Notes: generated by a model not told the origin, from the letters alone. A stretch of 64,000 bases of DNA from Flammeovirgaceae bacterium BBD 1991-12 (GCA_001657315.1 LYSV01000007.1:38099-102098); one strand, 5' to 3'; numbered from the stretch's first letter, positions 18,773 to 28,586 are shown. Made by a program: numbers and translations.

Positions 18773-19630
18773 TTAATAAAGGAACTCGAGTGCTACCCTG
18801 TCAAAATTTCCGAACTCACCATCTTCGTTTGAGCTAAAACAGGCAAGCATTATCGAATTCAGGTCAGCGCCTGTGGGAGTGCCCGGTATGTGGACAGCAC
18901 CCACGCTTCCGGCACCCTCATTACCACCACTGCCACACGAAATCGACCGGTTAAAGTAATCCGTATGACGCAGACCAACGCAATGACCGATCTCATGCGT
19001 AATAACATGTTCTACTACGTTGGTGCCGAAATTGCTTGTACCGGACTGGATCTGAACCCACTTGTAGGGAGCCCCGCCGCCTGGAAAGCCGGCACGTCCT
19101 CCTCCGGAACCACTAACACGATAAACCACTATATCAAAGGGACTGTAGTTAGTACCAAAGGTAAGGGTAAAGTTAAGGTTGATGTTCAGGGCATTGAAGT
19201 TATTCACCGCCCACTGAAGTGCTGTTTGCATGGTAGCATCCAAGCCGTTGGAGTTATTACCAGTGTAGCCGATAACATTGATCGTACGCCCCTGACTTAC
19301 AAGATTGTTGGTACGGTACTGCTCGAATTTAGGCTCACCTTTGACATAGTCGCTGGCCAGCATATTTTCAAGGTCCTTCTGGCTTACCACCAGGTCACCC
19401 TCCAGCAGATACAGACCATTCTCTTCCTGCGGATCAAGCATTTCCCTGCCATTGGTAGTGGTGATATCACTTACATCAAATCCAAGAGAGGTGAACTGGG
19501 CCTTTACTTCTTCAGAAATTGTGATCTCGTCTGCGGGCCCGATGTTTTCCGTATCGTTACAGGATGTGAAAAAACCAAAGGAGATCACGAGCGCTAACGT
19601 CGAAGTTAGCTTCGATTTTACATTTTTCAT
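18773..19630 (-). CDS. M57-type zinc metalloprotease, lipoprotein
   Basis: Secreted zinc endopeptidase of the M57 group. The 285 residues start with a lipoprotein signal ending GFFTSC. The catalytic zinc site is HEIGHCVGLRH, with His212, Glu213, His216 and His222. A pro-region (about 25-100, containing DLVVSQKDLENML) precedes the catalytic domain, as in related secreted enzymes. An IPGTPTGADLNSIMLAC segment after the zinc site probably supplies the Met-turn (SIM). Substrate unknown; such proteins degrade environmental protein or host matrix in related bacteria. It is transcribed alone and ends at the strong terminator near 18700. Confidence 0.88.
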   Translation of the reverse strand: MKNVKSKLTSTLALVISFGFFTSCNDTENIGPADEITISEEVKAQFTSLGFDVSDITTTNGREMLDPQEENGLYLLEGDLVVSQKDLENMLASDYVKGEPKFEQYRTNNLVSQGRTINVIGYTGNNSNGLDATMQTALQWAVNNFNALNINLNFTLTFGTNYSPFDIVVYRVSGSGGGRAGFPGGGAPYKWVQIQSGTSNFGTNVVEHVITHEIGHCVGLRHTDYFNRSISCGSGGNEGAGSVGAVHIPGTPTGADLNSIMLACFSSNEDGEFGNFDRVALEFLY

Positions 19631-19825
19631 TTTGCTTGGGTTTAGGTTGGTGTCACTACTGATGACGGGTCGAATATATGGCGGTCAGGTCTTAAAAAAA
19701 ACTAAATATTGCGACTTTTATTACATGACTAATTTTATCCGAAGGTAACGGTTGAACAAGAGAATTTTAATTGGAACTTTTGAGGTAAGGACATAGAATA
19801 TTATGTCATAACCTAAACCCGTCAG

Positions 19826-22678
19826 ATGTCTTACCGAATACTGCGTATAGTTGTAGTCCTGTTCCTGCTATGTTTTAACGGAACTTTCAACATACTGTGC
19901 AGCCAGAGCCAATGGCCCCGTTTTGCCAAAAAGGAAGATACGGGCGCCAATGCAAAAATATGGCCCGAGAGCAACAAAAGTCAATATTTGATCACCTGCA
20001 AAGGTAAAAGAGAGTCCCTTCGGCAACCAGACACTGAGATACTGCGTCGCCTGGATGAGACACACTATATTATCGAAACCGGTGATACCAATCTGCTCCA
20101 CAACAGCAAAGTCCTGTTCGAGACCAACACCCTTTGGAAACTTAGTGACAGGTTATATCAGAAGCATATTCAAGGCAATAAAATACGGGGTCATGTGAAT
20201 ATTATGACTACCGATGAGGACAGTTTCTTACATGAGCTTACCCAACGGGGAGTAGAATTCGAGATAATCGACAGATATAATTATATATGGACACTGTTCA
20301 TAAAAAAACCTACCGACCTGGACAAACTTTCCATGACCTCCGGTGTACGATCGATTGACCGGGGAGAAGTTACACCTGTGGTAGAATCACCTCTGCGGGA
20401 TTTTAACTATAATGTTAACCATATCAATCGCATAAGAAACCGGACACCCTCAATAAACGGGGCCGGATTAACTGTATCTATAAAAGAACAATTGTACGAC
20501 ATCGGGGACGTTGATTTCAGGGGAAGGCACATCGACAGTGATATCAGTGCCACAGAGATATCCAATCACTCTACCGAGATGGCTACCATTGTGGCAGGGG
20601 GAGGGAACTCATCTTTCCGGGGCCAGGGAATAGCCTGGGGGGCGCGGCTCACCTCTTCCGACTTTGAGAGCGCACTGCCTGACAATGACAGTGATTACGC
20701 TGGTTTGAATGTGTCCGTACAAAATCATTCCTATGGTACCCTGCCTGAAAATTTTTATGGTGCTTCTGCCAGGGCCTATGACCAAAGTGCCAACAATATC
20801 CCCGAGCTTTTACATGTCTTCTCTGCAGGCAACAACGGATCTTTTACCCCACAGGAAGGGCCATACAGTGGCGTAGAGAGCTTTGCCAACCTCACAGGCA
20901 ATTTTAAAATGGCCAAGAATGTCCTCGTCGTTGGGGGTGTTGATACACTGGTAGCGGTTGTGGATGATATCTCCAACGGTCCTGCATTTGACGGTCGCGT
21001 AAAGCCGGAGCTGGTCGCCTACAGCCTGACCGGTTCCTCATCATCAGCGGCCATCGTTTCAGGTGTGGCCCTGTTGCTGCAACAAAAGTACAAGGAACAA
21101 CACGGTGTATTGCCACCTTCTGCTCTGGTTAAGGCCCTTCTGATCAATTCTGCAAATGACACAGGCCCAAAAGGCGTTGACTATTCTTCGGGTTATGGCA
21201 ACGTGAACAGCTACCGGGCCTTTATGAGCCTTGAAGAAAACCGGTTCTTTCGGGGTGAAATCTCATCTGGTGAGACAAAACAGTTTATACTGGACATACC
21301 GGAAAATACCAAAAATCTCAAAGTGACACTGGTCTGGAATGATCCGGCTGCCGAGGTGAACTCTGATAAGGCACTGGTCAATGACCTTGACATGATACTA
21401 ACCCACGAGACTTCAGCCATTCGCTATCTGCCCTGGGTGCTGAATCCATTTCCTCACGTTGATTCCCTGAATCTGCTTCCAAAAAGAAAAGCTGACCATT
21501 TAAACAATATTGAGCAGATCAGCATTGAGGATCCTGCCTCAGGCATCTATAGAATTGAAGTAAGCAGCTTTGACGTTTCTACCCCTTCACAGGGCTTTTT
21601 TGTCGTTTATCAATGGGACCTTACAGATCAATTTACCTGGACACACCCAACGGGAAGCGACAACCTGCCACAGGACGGGGAATTCCAGAGCTTCTTTCGT
21701 TGGAGAAGCACCTTTGATGTTCCTGCCGGACGGCTGGAATACTCACTGGATAACGGGGATACATGGACGCTTATCAGCGATGCCGTTGACCTTTCAAAAG
21801 GGTACTACTCCTGGTCGCCGCCGGAGATCCATACACTTGCTATGGCCAGAATGTCTATCAATGACGGTCTGTTCGAAACGGAGGAATTTGTGATCTCACG
21901 CCCGCTGAGGGCCCGTGTGGGCTTCAACTGTGCTGATTCTGCTATGCTGCTGTGGCCGGGACTGCCGGAAGCCACAAAATATGTGATCAGCACTCCCGGC
22001 GCCAAATACCTTGAGGATGTCATTCATACCGGTGATACGGCTGTCATACTAAGAAAATCCGAATATCCGCAAACGGATCTCACAGTCATACCATTCTTTG
22101 AAGATAAACCGGGCCTTCGAAACCTGACATTCAACTATCCTGCTCAGGGAGTAGGTTGCTACATTACCGGCTTTTTTGCCAATCTCAATCCCGGTACCGG
22201 TGCAGATCTCACGCTCAATCTGGGCACTGCTTATCGGGTAAAAGATGTTACCTTTCAACGCCTTGAAGAAAGTGGATTTTCAGATATTCAAACCTTCAAT
22301 GCCCCGGTAAGCACCACGATGTTTTATACTGACAATGAGGCTAAGGACAGAGAAAATATCTACAGAGCACGGATCCGTTTTGATGAAGATGGAGAGATCT
22401 ACACGGAAAATGATACTGTCTTTTTCCTGAAAACAACAGTGGCCGTGTTGTTCCCCATCCCTGCTCAGCAGTCCGGAGAGCTTAACATTTTCCTGAAAGA
22501 CTTTGGTGAGGAAGATATCATTTTTCATCTATTCACACAACAGGGACAACAGCTACTCGAGCGTAAGCTGGCGAAAGAGAGAGATAATATACCCCTGTTC
22601 CCCTACAAGCCGGGATTTTACCTTTACGAGGTCATTTCCGGAAATGAGAGGCAAACCGGACGGCTTGTGATCTATTAG
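19826..22678 (+). CDS. Secreted S8 (subtilisin-like) peptidase with C-terminal T9SS sorting domain
   Basis: Large exported protease of 950 residues. After a signal peptide, the S8 catalytic fold spans about 190-480. His248 lies in NHSTEMATIVAGGG and Ser406 in GSSSSAAIVSG. Where subtilisins have their catalytic Asp (VAVIDTG), the protein reads VSIKEQLYDIGDVDF, with Glu221 at the aligned position, so the triad may be altered or shifted to a nearby Asp. A beta-sandwich follows (LKVTLVWNDPAA, VNDLDM). The last 80 residues (VLFPIPAQQSGELNI to GFYLYEVISGNERQTGRLVIY-type ending) are a type A sorting domain for type IX secretion. The gene stands alone. Family membership is secure; catalytic competence is less certain. 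Confidence 0.88.
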   Translation: MSYRILRIVVVLFLLCFNGTFNILCSQSQWPRFAKKEDTGANAKIWPESNKSQYLITCKGKRESLRQPDTEILRRLDETHYIIETGDTNLLHNSKVLFETNTLWKLSDRLYQKHIQGNKIRGHVNIMTTDEDSFLHELTQRGVEFEIIDRYNYIWTLFIKKPTDLDKLSMTSGVRSIDRGEVTPVVESPLRDFNYNVNHINRIRNRTPSINGAGLTVSIKEQLYDIGDVDFRGRHIDSDISATEISNHSTEMATIVAGGGNSSFRGQGIAWGARLTSSDFESALPDNDSDYAGLNVSVQNHSYGTLPENFYGASARAYDQSANNIPELLHVFSAGNNGSFTPQEGPYSGVESFANLTGNFKMAKNVLVVGGVDTLVAVVDDISNGPAFDGRVKPELVAYSLTGSSSSAAIVSGVALLLQQKYKEQHGVLPPSALVKALLINSANDTGPKGVDYSSGYGNVNSYRAFMSLEENRFFRGEISSGETKQFILDIPENTKNLKVTLVWNDPAAEVNSDKALVNDLDMILTHETSAIRYLPWVLNPFPHVDSLNLLPKRKADHLNNIEQISIEDPASGIYRIEVSSFDVSTPSQGFFVVYQWDLTDQFTWTHPTGSDNLPQDGEFQSFFRWRSTFDVPAGRLEYSLDNGDTWTLISDAVDLSKGYYSWSPPEIHTLAMARMSINDGLFETEEFVISRPLRARVGFNCADSAMLLWPGLPEATKYVISTPGAKYLEDVIHTGDTAVILRKSEYPQTDLTVIPFFEDKPGLRNLTFNYPAQGVGCYITGFFANLNPGTGADLTLNLGTAYRVKDVTFQRLEESGFSDIQTFNAPVSTTMFYTDNEAKDRENIYRARIRFDEDGEIYTENDTVFFLKTTVAVLFPIPAQQSGELNIFLKDFGEEDIIFHLFTQQGQQLLERKLAKERDNIPLFPYKPGFYLYEVISGNERQTGRLVIY

Positions 22679-22753
22679 CGATCAGGTTCTTCAGGAAAGC
22701 AGGCTTTTTTTCTGGTTGCTGTGATTGGATCCCGGTAAAAACGTGGAGGGTAC

Positions 22754-22900
22754 TGGAAGTTGGAAGTCAGAAGTTGGAAGCTGGAAGTGGGAAGTGGGAA
22801 GTGGGAAGTTGCTTCCAATTTCTCACTTCCAGCCTCAATATTAATCTCTGTATACCCTATGCGCTATGCGCTATGCTCCATGCTCCATGCCCCATGCCCA
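22754..22900. repeat. Degenerate short-word tandem repeats with hairpin
   Basis: Tandem GGAAGTTGGAAGT-type words fill 22754-22811. CTGGAAGTG at 22781-22789 pairs with CACTTCCAG at 22824-22832. A second block at 22857-22900 repeats GCGCTAT and GCTCCAT words. It lies between two convergent genes and probably terminates both. Short frames crossing it are repeat artefacts. Confidence 0.75.
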
Positions 22901-22901
22901 G

Positions 22902-23954
22902 TCACGTTCCATTCAGTTTCATGTCGAGCGTTTCGGTCACAAATTCCTTTTCTGTCTGTGCCAGTTCCTCGCTGCGTTTCTTTATCTCAGCATGTATAAA
23001 GGCCTTGTCTTCCAGTGCACTGGTTTCAAAACGGTACTCCACCGTTCCCAACAAGTGATCGTAAGGCCCCCGGCCGGAGATCAGTTTGACAAAAATGGGG
23101 GCAGTCTCAATGGCTATAAAAAGCAAAATGATAAAGGCATTGGCCCACCAGATAGCGTCGCTCCTTTCGGTCAATCGGCTTAGGGCATCTATCCGCGCTG
23201 CAGGACCTCCAATTTTTTCTTTTTCCAATGTAGCCAGCTCGTAAGCCGCTGCAGAGTCCAGGCGGGCTACCTCTGCTGTTTTATTTTTTATCAATGCGCC
23301 ATGACTGGCTTTCAGATCATCTAATTCTGCCTCTACCCGGTCGGCATCTGCTTTTTTTATCCGGTAGATAGGTCCGGCATTTCTTCTGCGTGTGCCTCCG
23401 GTGCCGTCTGCTTCCTCCTGTGCTATTCTCGCCAGCTCATCCCGTCTGGCAGTTTTATCGGCAATATCCTGACTGAGATCTTCCAACTCAGCCATTAACG
23501 CAGCCCTTGAGCCCGCATACCGGTCACGCACCTCCTGCTCCTGACGTGCATACAACTCCTGTTCCATTACCGTTAGCTCACCCGCGATCTCCTTTTCGAA
23601 AATCTTAAGCTCAAGTGGCTTAGCGATCACAATGGAAATAAGCAATGCCAGAATGATCCTTGGCAAAGCCATGCCAAACTCATTAAGTGTATTGCCCGAC
23701 TTACGCATACTGGAAACGATGTACCTGTCCAGGTTAAAGATCATCAGTCCCCAGACCAACCCAAGCGGCACAGCGAGCCATACACTATCAAAAACGGTAA
23801 ACAGCGCATAGCCTGCTGCAAGTGCTGCAAACAACCCTGTAAAAAAGATAGTTGCACCGATGCCGGTGTACTTACTCGTATCCGTGGGGCATTCCTTGAG
23901 CAATCCGGTATCAGCCCCGGAACAATACCAGAAAAATGTTTTGACCTTTTCCAT
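22902..23954 (-). CDS. DUF4407 membrane protein
   Basis: Membrane protein of 350 residues with the DUF4407 architecture. The N-terminus FFWYCSGAD is followed by two paired hydrophobic helices (about 35-80) and a third (about 105-125). A long charged coiled-coil (about 130-265, rich in Glu, Ala and Arg) and a final membrane helix (about 270-295) follow, then a short soluble tail. ATG at 23954 is chosen because EKVKTFFWYCSG matches the family start. Biochemical role unknown; the membrane-anchored coiled coil suggests a scaffold or envelope-spanning part. It is convergent with the S8 peptidase and has no operon partner. Confidence 0.82.
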   Translation of the reverse strand: MEKVKTFFWYCSGADTGLLKECPTDTSKYTGIGATIFFTGLFAALAAGYALFTVFDSVWLAVPLGLVWGLMIFNLDRYIVSSMRKSGNTLNEFGMALPRIILALLISIVIAKPLELKIFEKEIAGELTVMEQELYARQEQEVRDRYAGSRAALMAELEDLSQDIADKTARRDELARIAQEEADGTGGTRRRNAGPIYRIKKADADRVEAELDDLKASHGALIKNKTAEVARLDSAAAYELATLEKEKIGGPAARIDALSRLTERSDAIWWANAFIILLFIAIETAPIFVKLISGRGPYDHLLGTVEYRFETSALEDKAFIHAEIKKRSEELAQTEKEFVTETLDMKLNGT

Positions 23955-24084
23955 GAAATTCAAACGAACGGTTATCAAAAATATTTTTGTGTGGCAAGAT
24001 CAGTGCCATGGCCTTTTGGAACGGTTAAAGCCCAAATAAGCTATAAAATGGTCCGATTATGAACAGTTACAGTGTACGATTATA

Positions 24085-24217
24085 AAATACGGGGTTTGGT
24101 TTCTGGTAGAGTGTTGATGGTTAGCCATACGTTGTCTGGCTACCAAACCAGAAATAAGAAACCCGTTGCCCGTTAAACGAGCTATCATTACTAACCTGAC
24201 CAAGCAGGTTAGTAATG
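24085..24217. other. Structured gene-free region with two hairpins
   Basis: The 395 bases between divergent genes hold no convincing frame but two strong inverted repeats. A perfect 13-bp stem (CATTACTAACCTG at 24186-24198 with its complement at 24205-24217) closes a 6-base loop. Upstream, TGGTTAGCC pairs with GGCTACCA inside an outer TTTCTGGT/ACCAGAAA pair near 24099-24165. Neither stem is followed by a T-run, so a terminator is unlikely. An RNA leader or small mobile repeat is possible. Confidence 0.55.
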
Positions 24218-24349
24218 CGTCGTTAACATTAATAACACAGGACACATACTACCGGTACTTTCTTCCCTTAAACTTTTACACTGACTTTACTTTTTAGTTA
24301 CTCAGGATTTGCATTCAGACAGTAGCTTTCGCAACAAAAGATTACGAGC

Positions 24350-25042
24350 ATGACCTACGCTGAAAAGCACCACCTTCACATCACAGGCCTGATCACTGTT
24401 CCACTTTTTTTATTGTTCCTTGTTCATGACAAGGGTGATATTGTTCTGGCGATCAACAGCTTGCATCATCCCGTTCTGGACGCAGTTTTTATTCATCTGA
24501 CCCAACTCGGCGACGGCATCACATTTCTGTTTCTGGCGCTGATACTGCTCACTGTTAAATTCCGGTACACACTCATTACGGCTCTTACCGGTGGGGTCCA
24601 CGCACTTGTAGTAGGAATTATGAAAAAGGGATTTTTTTCCCACGTTCCAAGACCCCGTAATTTCTTTGACGCAGAGGCAGGATTAAATTTACTTAATAAT
24701 GTAGATGTTCATGGCTGGATGTCATTCCCGTCAGGTCATACAGCCACAGCCTTTGGTATGGCTCTGTTGATCTCCCTTATAGCAAAAAACAGGATAGCAA
24801 CTGTTTTATTTATGACAAATGCCCTGCTTATCGGTTTTTCGAGAATGTACCTGCTCCAGCATTTCTACGCTGATGTGTTCTCCGGACTGGTCATTGGTTT
24901 CTTGTCTACCCTATCCGTTTGGTGGGCCTTCGAACAGATAAGTCTGCCAGCATGGGCTAATCGCAGGTTGATGATCCCCATTATTTTTCCAAATCCCGGT
25001 CCGAATTCGAAGAAAGCTCCGGAACCGAAACCCTCTTTCTGA
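24350..25042 (+). CDS. PAP2 family lipid phosphatase
   Basis: Integral membrane phosphatase of 230 residues removing a phosphate from a lipid such as undecaprenyl pyrophosphate, phosphatidic acid or lipid A. The three-part PAP2 signature is complete: Lys93 to RP at 101-102 (KKGFFSHVPRP), PSGH at 127-130, and SRMYLLQHFYADV with Arg165, His171 and Asp175. Six hydrophobic segments are visible. Its last 62 bases overlap, tail to tail, the end of the convergent GT39 gene. That neighbour and the following glycolipid genes point to a role in polyprenyl-phosphate recycling or lipid A modification. Confidence 0.93.
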   Translation: MTYAEKHHLHITGLITVPLFLLFLVHDKGDIVLAINSLHHPVLDAVFIHLTQLGDGITFLFLALILLTVKFRYTLITALTGGVHALVVGIMKKGFFSHVPRPRNFFDAEAGLNLLNNVDVHGWMSFPSGHTATAFGMALLISLIAKNRIATVLFMTNALLIGFSRMYLLQHFYADVFSGLVIGFLSTLSVWWAFEQISLPAWANRRLMIPIIFPNPGPNSKKAPEPKPSF

Positions 25043-26600
25043 AGATCACGGTGGTATGTCCCTCGAAAAGGTCTTTTTGCTCAAATACAGGCTGCAACGC
25101 TTCATTTTCATACAGATCGGTAGCTTTATCCCTTCTGCTTAGGATCAATATATTCTCTGAGCTCCTGGTGAGTTGGTTGAGTTCCTGATCCGATCCGATC
25201 TTAAGTATCGGTTTTTCATGGTAAAAAAGAAAAGAGGGGTTAAACCTGCCATAATAATAAACCTCTCCGGCAAAATCCTGAAAGATATCGCGACTGGTGA
25301 TTACCGGATTCTTCTGATCAAGCTGCGGGAATATTCTGAAAACCACGAGCAGAAAAAACATGATAAATGACCCCGTAATGGCATATATGATCATGCTGTA
25401 TTTTTTTAGGATAAGGTATAGGATCCCAAAAGCAGCACCTACAGGCAGGATCAATACATAAAGTGCCAAATGGCTTAATTCCGTTATAGCATCATCCTGT
25501 CTGATACCCAACCATGCGGCTACAGACATGAGTATACTAAGTGAAAGCAATACCAAAAGACTGACCAGCGGTCGGTCACTAAGCTGTGCCACATTGAGTC
25601 GCTGATCCAGATAGTAGCCGATGACTACGGCAAGGAACGGTAAAGACGGGGATATATAGTTTGGCAGTATAGTCCTTGAAAAGGTAAAAAAGATCAGAAT
25701 AGAAGCTCCGTAGCATAGTGCATACAAAAGAAAAGTGTTTTCTTTTCTCGTTTGCCACGTAAGCTTTACCGCCTGTACAATAAACACACTGCATGGCAAT
25801 AGTGCTGCCAGCGCAATAACAGGAGCTGCCAGCGGAAACCCGCCATGGCCTTCCATGGTAGAAGTGAACCTGCCTACATTATGCTTCAGGAAGAATTCCT
25901 CCGTCCATCGGCCGTCTGTGGCTCCGTAAACCGCCACATACCAGGGTAGTACCACTAGAAGCAGAATTGCAAGGGCTGCCCATGGCCGGAGTTGCCAGAC
26001 CCTCCGGAATACTGTGCGCCTGTCGGTCACAAGGAAATATACTACTACACCCATCACCGGCAGTACCACAGCCACCGGTCCCTTACATAAAACTCCCAGT
26101 GAAAGGCTGAAGAAAGAGAAATAAAGGCTATGCGCCGGCCCACCTTTTATAAAATCAAAAAGCAGAAAAGCTCCAAGGGTCATAAAAAAGATGAGATAAG
26201 GGTCAGGGACCGCCAGATGGAACTGAGTAGCAAAGAGCAGGGAAGACAGTAAGACAAGGCTGGTAAAAAAAGCGGTCCCTTCATTGGTAAATCGCCTTAC
26301 AAAGCAGAATGTGATCATGATCGTCAACAGCCCCATCACGGAAGAGAAAAAACGGGCCGCCAGAGGGCTGAACTCTCCGAAAATATGATAGGCAAACATC
26401 ATAAAGTAATAGTGCAGGGGAGGCTTGTCCGTTCTCAGGTTACCATTGAAGGTAGGCACGATAAGGTCGCCACGTTGATACATTTCCCTGGCACAGGTAG
26501 CGTTTTTGGCCTCATCAAGAATATAGATGGAGGTACCCCATATATTGGCAAAAAAAACCAAAGCAGAAAGGAAGACAACAATGGCGAATCGACTGGTCAT
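24981..26600 (-). CDS. ArnT-like GT39 family membrane glycosyltransferase
   Basis: Polytopic glycosyltransferase of the PMT/ArnT superfamily, 539 residues with 11-12 hydrophobic segments. It would transfer a sugar from a polyprenyl-phosphate donor onto an envelope acceptor on the periplasmic side. The first loop carries the family DEAKNATCAREMYQRGD motif (catalytic Asp/Glu pair) and TDKPPLHYYFM. The C-terminal about 90 residues form a soluble domain. The gene is convergent with and overlaps the PAP2 gene, and is divergent from a GT2 enzyme of the kind that makes polyprenyl-phosphate sugars, its likely donor source. Sugar and acceptor unknown. Confidence 0.9.
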   Translation of the reverse strand: MTSRFAIVVFLSALVFFANIWGTSIYILDEAKNATCAREMYQRGDLIVPTFNGNLRTDKPPLHYYFMMFAYHIFGEFSPLAARFFSSVMGLLTIMITFCFVRRFTNEGTAFFTSLVLLSSLLFATQFHLAVPDPYLIFFMTLGAFLLFDFIKGGPAHSLYFSFFSLSLGVLCKGPVAVVLPVMGVVVYFLVTDRRTVFRRVWQLRPWAALAILLLVVLPWYVAVYGATDGRWTEEFFLKHNVGRFTSTMEGHGGFPLAAPVIALAALLPCSVFIVQAVKLTWQTRKENTFLLYALCYGASILIFFTFSRTILPNYISPSLPFLAVVIGYYLDQRLNVAQLSDRPLVSLLVLLSLSILMSVAAWLGIRQDDAITELSHLALYVLILPVGAAFGILYLILKKYSMIIYAITGSFIMFFLLVVFRIFPQLDQKNPVITSRDIFQDFAGEVYYYGRFNPSFLFYHEKPILKIGSDQELNQLTRSSENILILSRRDKATDLYENEALQPVFEQKDLFEGHTTVIFRKRVSVPELSSNSDRDLEK

Positions 26601-26773
26601 TTTGACTTTATTTTAAGTAATATTAATGATTCACCTGAGCGGGAGGGCAAAAACACTATGAAGTTATTGTAAACACATGTTAATGATTAAATAACAGGTG
26701 ATCCGCTGCCATTTGCCTGTGTGATCGTTACTTTCATTAAAAATGATTATTTTCATTAAAAACCTGGCTGGCA

Positions 26774-27739
26774 GTGGAACTATCGGTGATCATAACCCTG
26801 CTTAATGAAGAGGACAACATACAGCCTCTGCTTGAAAATATCTATGCTGCCCTGAAAGGGATAAAGTATGAGGTCATACTCGTGGATGACGGCTCCACTG
26901 ACGCTACGGTGGACAGGATAAAGCAGTATGGCTCTGAAAATGTAAAGCTGCTCATCTTCAGCAAAAATTACGGACAGACCACAGCGCTGGCTGCCGGGAT
27001 CGATTACTCAAGGGGTGATTACGTGGTTACCATGGATGGTGATCTTCAAAATGACCCCAACGATATACCCAGAATGCTGGAAAAGCTGATCGCCGAAGGC
27101 TGGGACCTGGTGGCAGGCAACAGGAAGAACAGAAAAGACGGATTTATCCTGCGTAAAGTACCCAGCAGGATAGCCAACAACCTGATCCGCAGACTTTCCG
27201 GGGTATATATCTCCGACTATGGCTGCGCACTTAAGGTTTTCAAAAGGGATGTGGCGAAAGAGCTGGGCCTGTACGGAGAGTTGCACCGCTTTATACCCAT
27301 TCTCGCAAAACTTAACGGAGCGAGGATCACAGAGATGGATGTGAAACATCATCCGAGAATACACGGTAAATCAAAATACGGACTGGGAAGAACCTTTAAG
27401 GTAGTGAGTGATCTTATACTGATGCTCTTCTACCAAAAATACTTTCGCAGGCCTATTCACCTTTTCGGGCCTATTGGTCTTTTTTCTCTCTTCGCCGGCG
27501 GATTGATCAATGCCTATCTTCTTGTGCTGAAGATAATGGGAGAAGATATCTGGGGCAGGCCTATCTTGATCTTAGGGGTTCTGCTATTGCTCATGGGTAT
27601 TCAATTCATCACTTTTGGGCTTATAGCAGAGCTGATCATGCGAACCTACTATGAGTCTCAAAACAAAAAAACCTACCTGATAAAAGACATCTTCATTGGA
27701 AAAAAACAAGGTAACGAAGAGGCTGAAGCTCTTATTTAA
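26774..27739 (+). CDS. GT2 polyprenyl-phosphate glycosyltransferase (DPM1/ArnC-like)
   Basis: Inverting GT2 enzyme attaching a sugar from a nucleotide donor to polyprenyl phosphate at the cytoplasmic face. The 321 residues show nucleotide-binding VDDGSTD (Asp38-39), the DxD-type metal site TMDGDLQND (88-93), and the HHPRIHGKSKYG segment typical of DPM1/GtrB-like enzymes. Two C-terminal membrane helices (about 228-255 and 262-290) anchor it. The start codon is GTG at 26774. Its end overlaps the next gene by 44 bases, so the two are translationally coupled and likely cooperate in making and flipping the lipid-linked sugar. Confidence 0.93.
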   Translation: MELSVIITLLNEEDNIQPLLENIYAALKGIKYEVILVDDGSTDATVDRIKQYGSENVKLLIFSKNYGQTTALAAGIDYSRGDYVVTMDGDLQNDPNDIPRMLEKLIAEGWDLVAGNRKNRKDGFILRKVPSRIANNLIRRLSGVYISDYGCALKVFKRDVAKELGLYGELHRFIPILAKLNGARITEMDVKHHPRIHGKSKYGLGRTFKVVSDLILMLFYQKYFRRPIHLFGPIGLFSLFAGGLINAYLLVLKIMGEDIWGRPILILGVLLLLMGIQFITFGLIAELIMRTYYESQNKKTYLIKDIFIGKKQGNEEAEALI

Positions 27740-28586
27740 GATCCTGGTCTCTTTGCTGGCGATTTACATAGTCGGGAGGAATATCGATGTTACTCAAACC
27801 GCAGGGGTCATTTTGTCCGCTAATTTCATTTTTTTGTTTCTTGCTGCCATTCTTTACAATCTGTCCCAGATAGTAAGTGCCTGGAGGCTAAAGACACTGC
27901 TGGACAGACTGAAAAGTGGTATTGACATTGGCTATCACATAAGGCTATATTATTTATGCATGTTGTATAACGTGATCCTTCCCGGGGGTATTGGCGGTGA
28001 TGCCTACAAGATATATCACTTTAAGAGGAAATTCGGGATAAGAAGCCGCTATCTGCTAAAAGCAATTTTTCTGGATCGGCTAAGTGGTCTTGTAGCACTG
28101 ATCACATTAATTGTCTTTATGAGCTTTGGCCAGATACTGGCGAAGCCCGGCATACTGCCGGAGTATTTACTTTGGCTTGTTGTTCTTGTTATTCCTCTGT
28201 ACATCCTGTTTTCCGGCGTATCCAGCCGATGGTTCCGTCAGTTTTCGTCCACCTTTGCCAGGCTGAATTTTCTTGCCCTTATCGTACAGCTTTTGCAGGT
28301 ATTGTCTGTATGCTTTGTACTTCTGACATTGTCTCTGCCAGTGCAGTTCACCTATATCATCATTTTTCTGGTATCTTCTGTTGCCATGATCTTACCGGTC
28401 ACCATAGGAGGGCTTGGCCTGCGTGAGCTGATTTTTATGCTGGGCGCTACCTACTTGTCTGTTCAGGAAGAGTCGGCCGTGGCGGTTGGGCTGGTGTTCT
28501 TCGTTATCAGCACCCTTAGCTCACTTCCGGGTATCCTTTTTATGTCCATGAAAGGTAGTAGTGAATTGGCGCTGAAAGCAGATTGA
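27696..28586 (+). CDS. YbhN/UPF0104-type membrane protein (flippase-like)
   Basis: Integral membrane protein of the lysylphosphatidylglycerol-synthase transmembrane/UPF0104 superfamily, 296 residues with seven to eight helices. The family's GGIGGDAYKIYHFKR and GGLGLRELIFM segments are both present. Members are often coded beside polyprenyl glycosyltransferases and are proposed lipid or lipid-sugar translocases. The probable start is TTG at 27696 inside the end of the GT2 gene; no better ATG precedes the first helix. The overlap implies coupled expression with the GT2. Confidence 0.83.
   Translation: MEKNKVTKRLKLLFKILVSLLAIYIVGRNIDVTQTAGVILSANFIFLFLAAILYNLSQIVSAWRLKTLLDRLKSGIDIGYHIRLYYLCMLYNVILPGGIGGDAYKIYHFKRKFGIRSRYLLKAIFLDRLSGLVALITLIVFMSFGQILAKPGILPEYLLWLVVLVIPLYILFSGVSSRWFRQFSSTFARLNFLALIVQLLQVLSVCFVLLTLSLPVQFTYIIIFLVSSVAMILPVTIGGLGLRELIFMLGATYLSVQEESAVAVGLVFFVISTLSSLPGILFMSMKGSSELALKAD

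Noticed and set aside
18890..19597. A 235-codon plus-strand frame opposite the M57 protease
   Set aside because: It is antisense to a gene with a clear zinc site and lipoprotein signal, and its product has no domain.
22760..23183. Short plus-strand frames over the GGAAGT repeats and the DUF4407 3' end
   Set aside because: They are translations of low-complexity repeats and antisense DNA.
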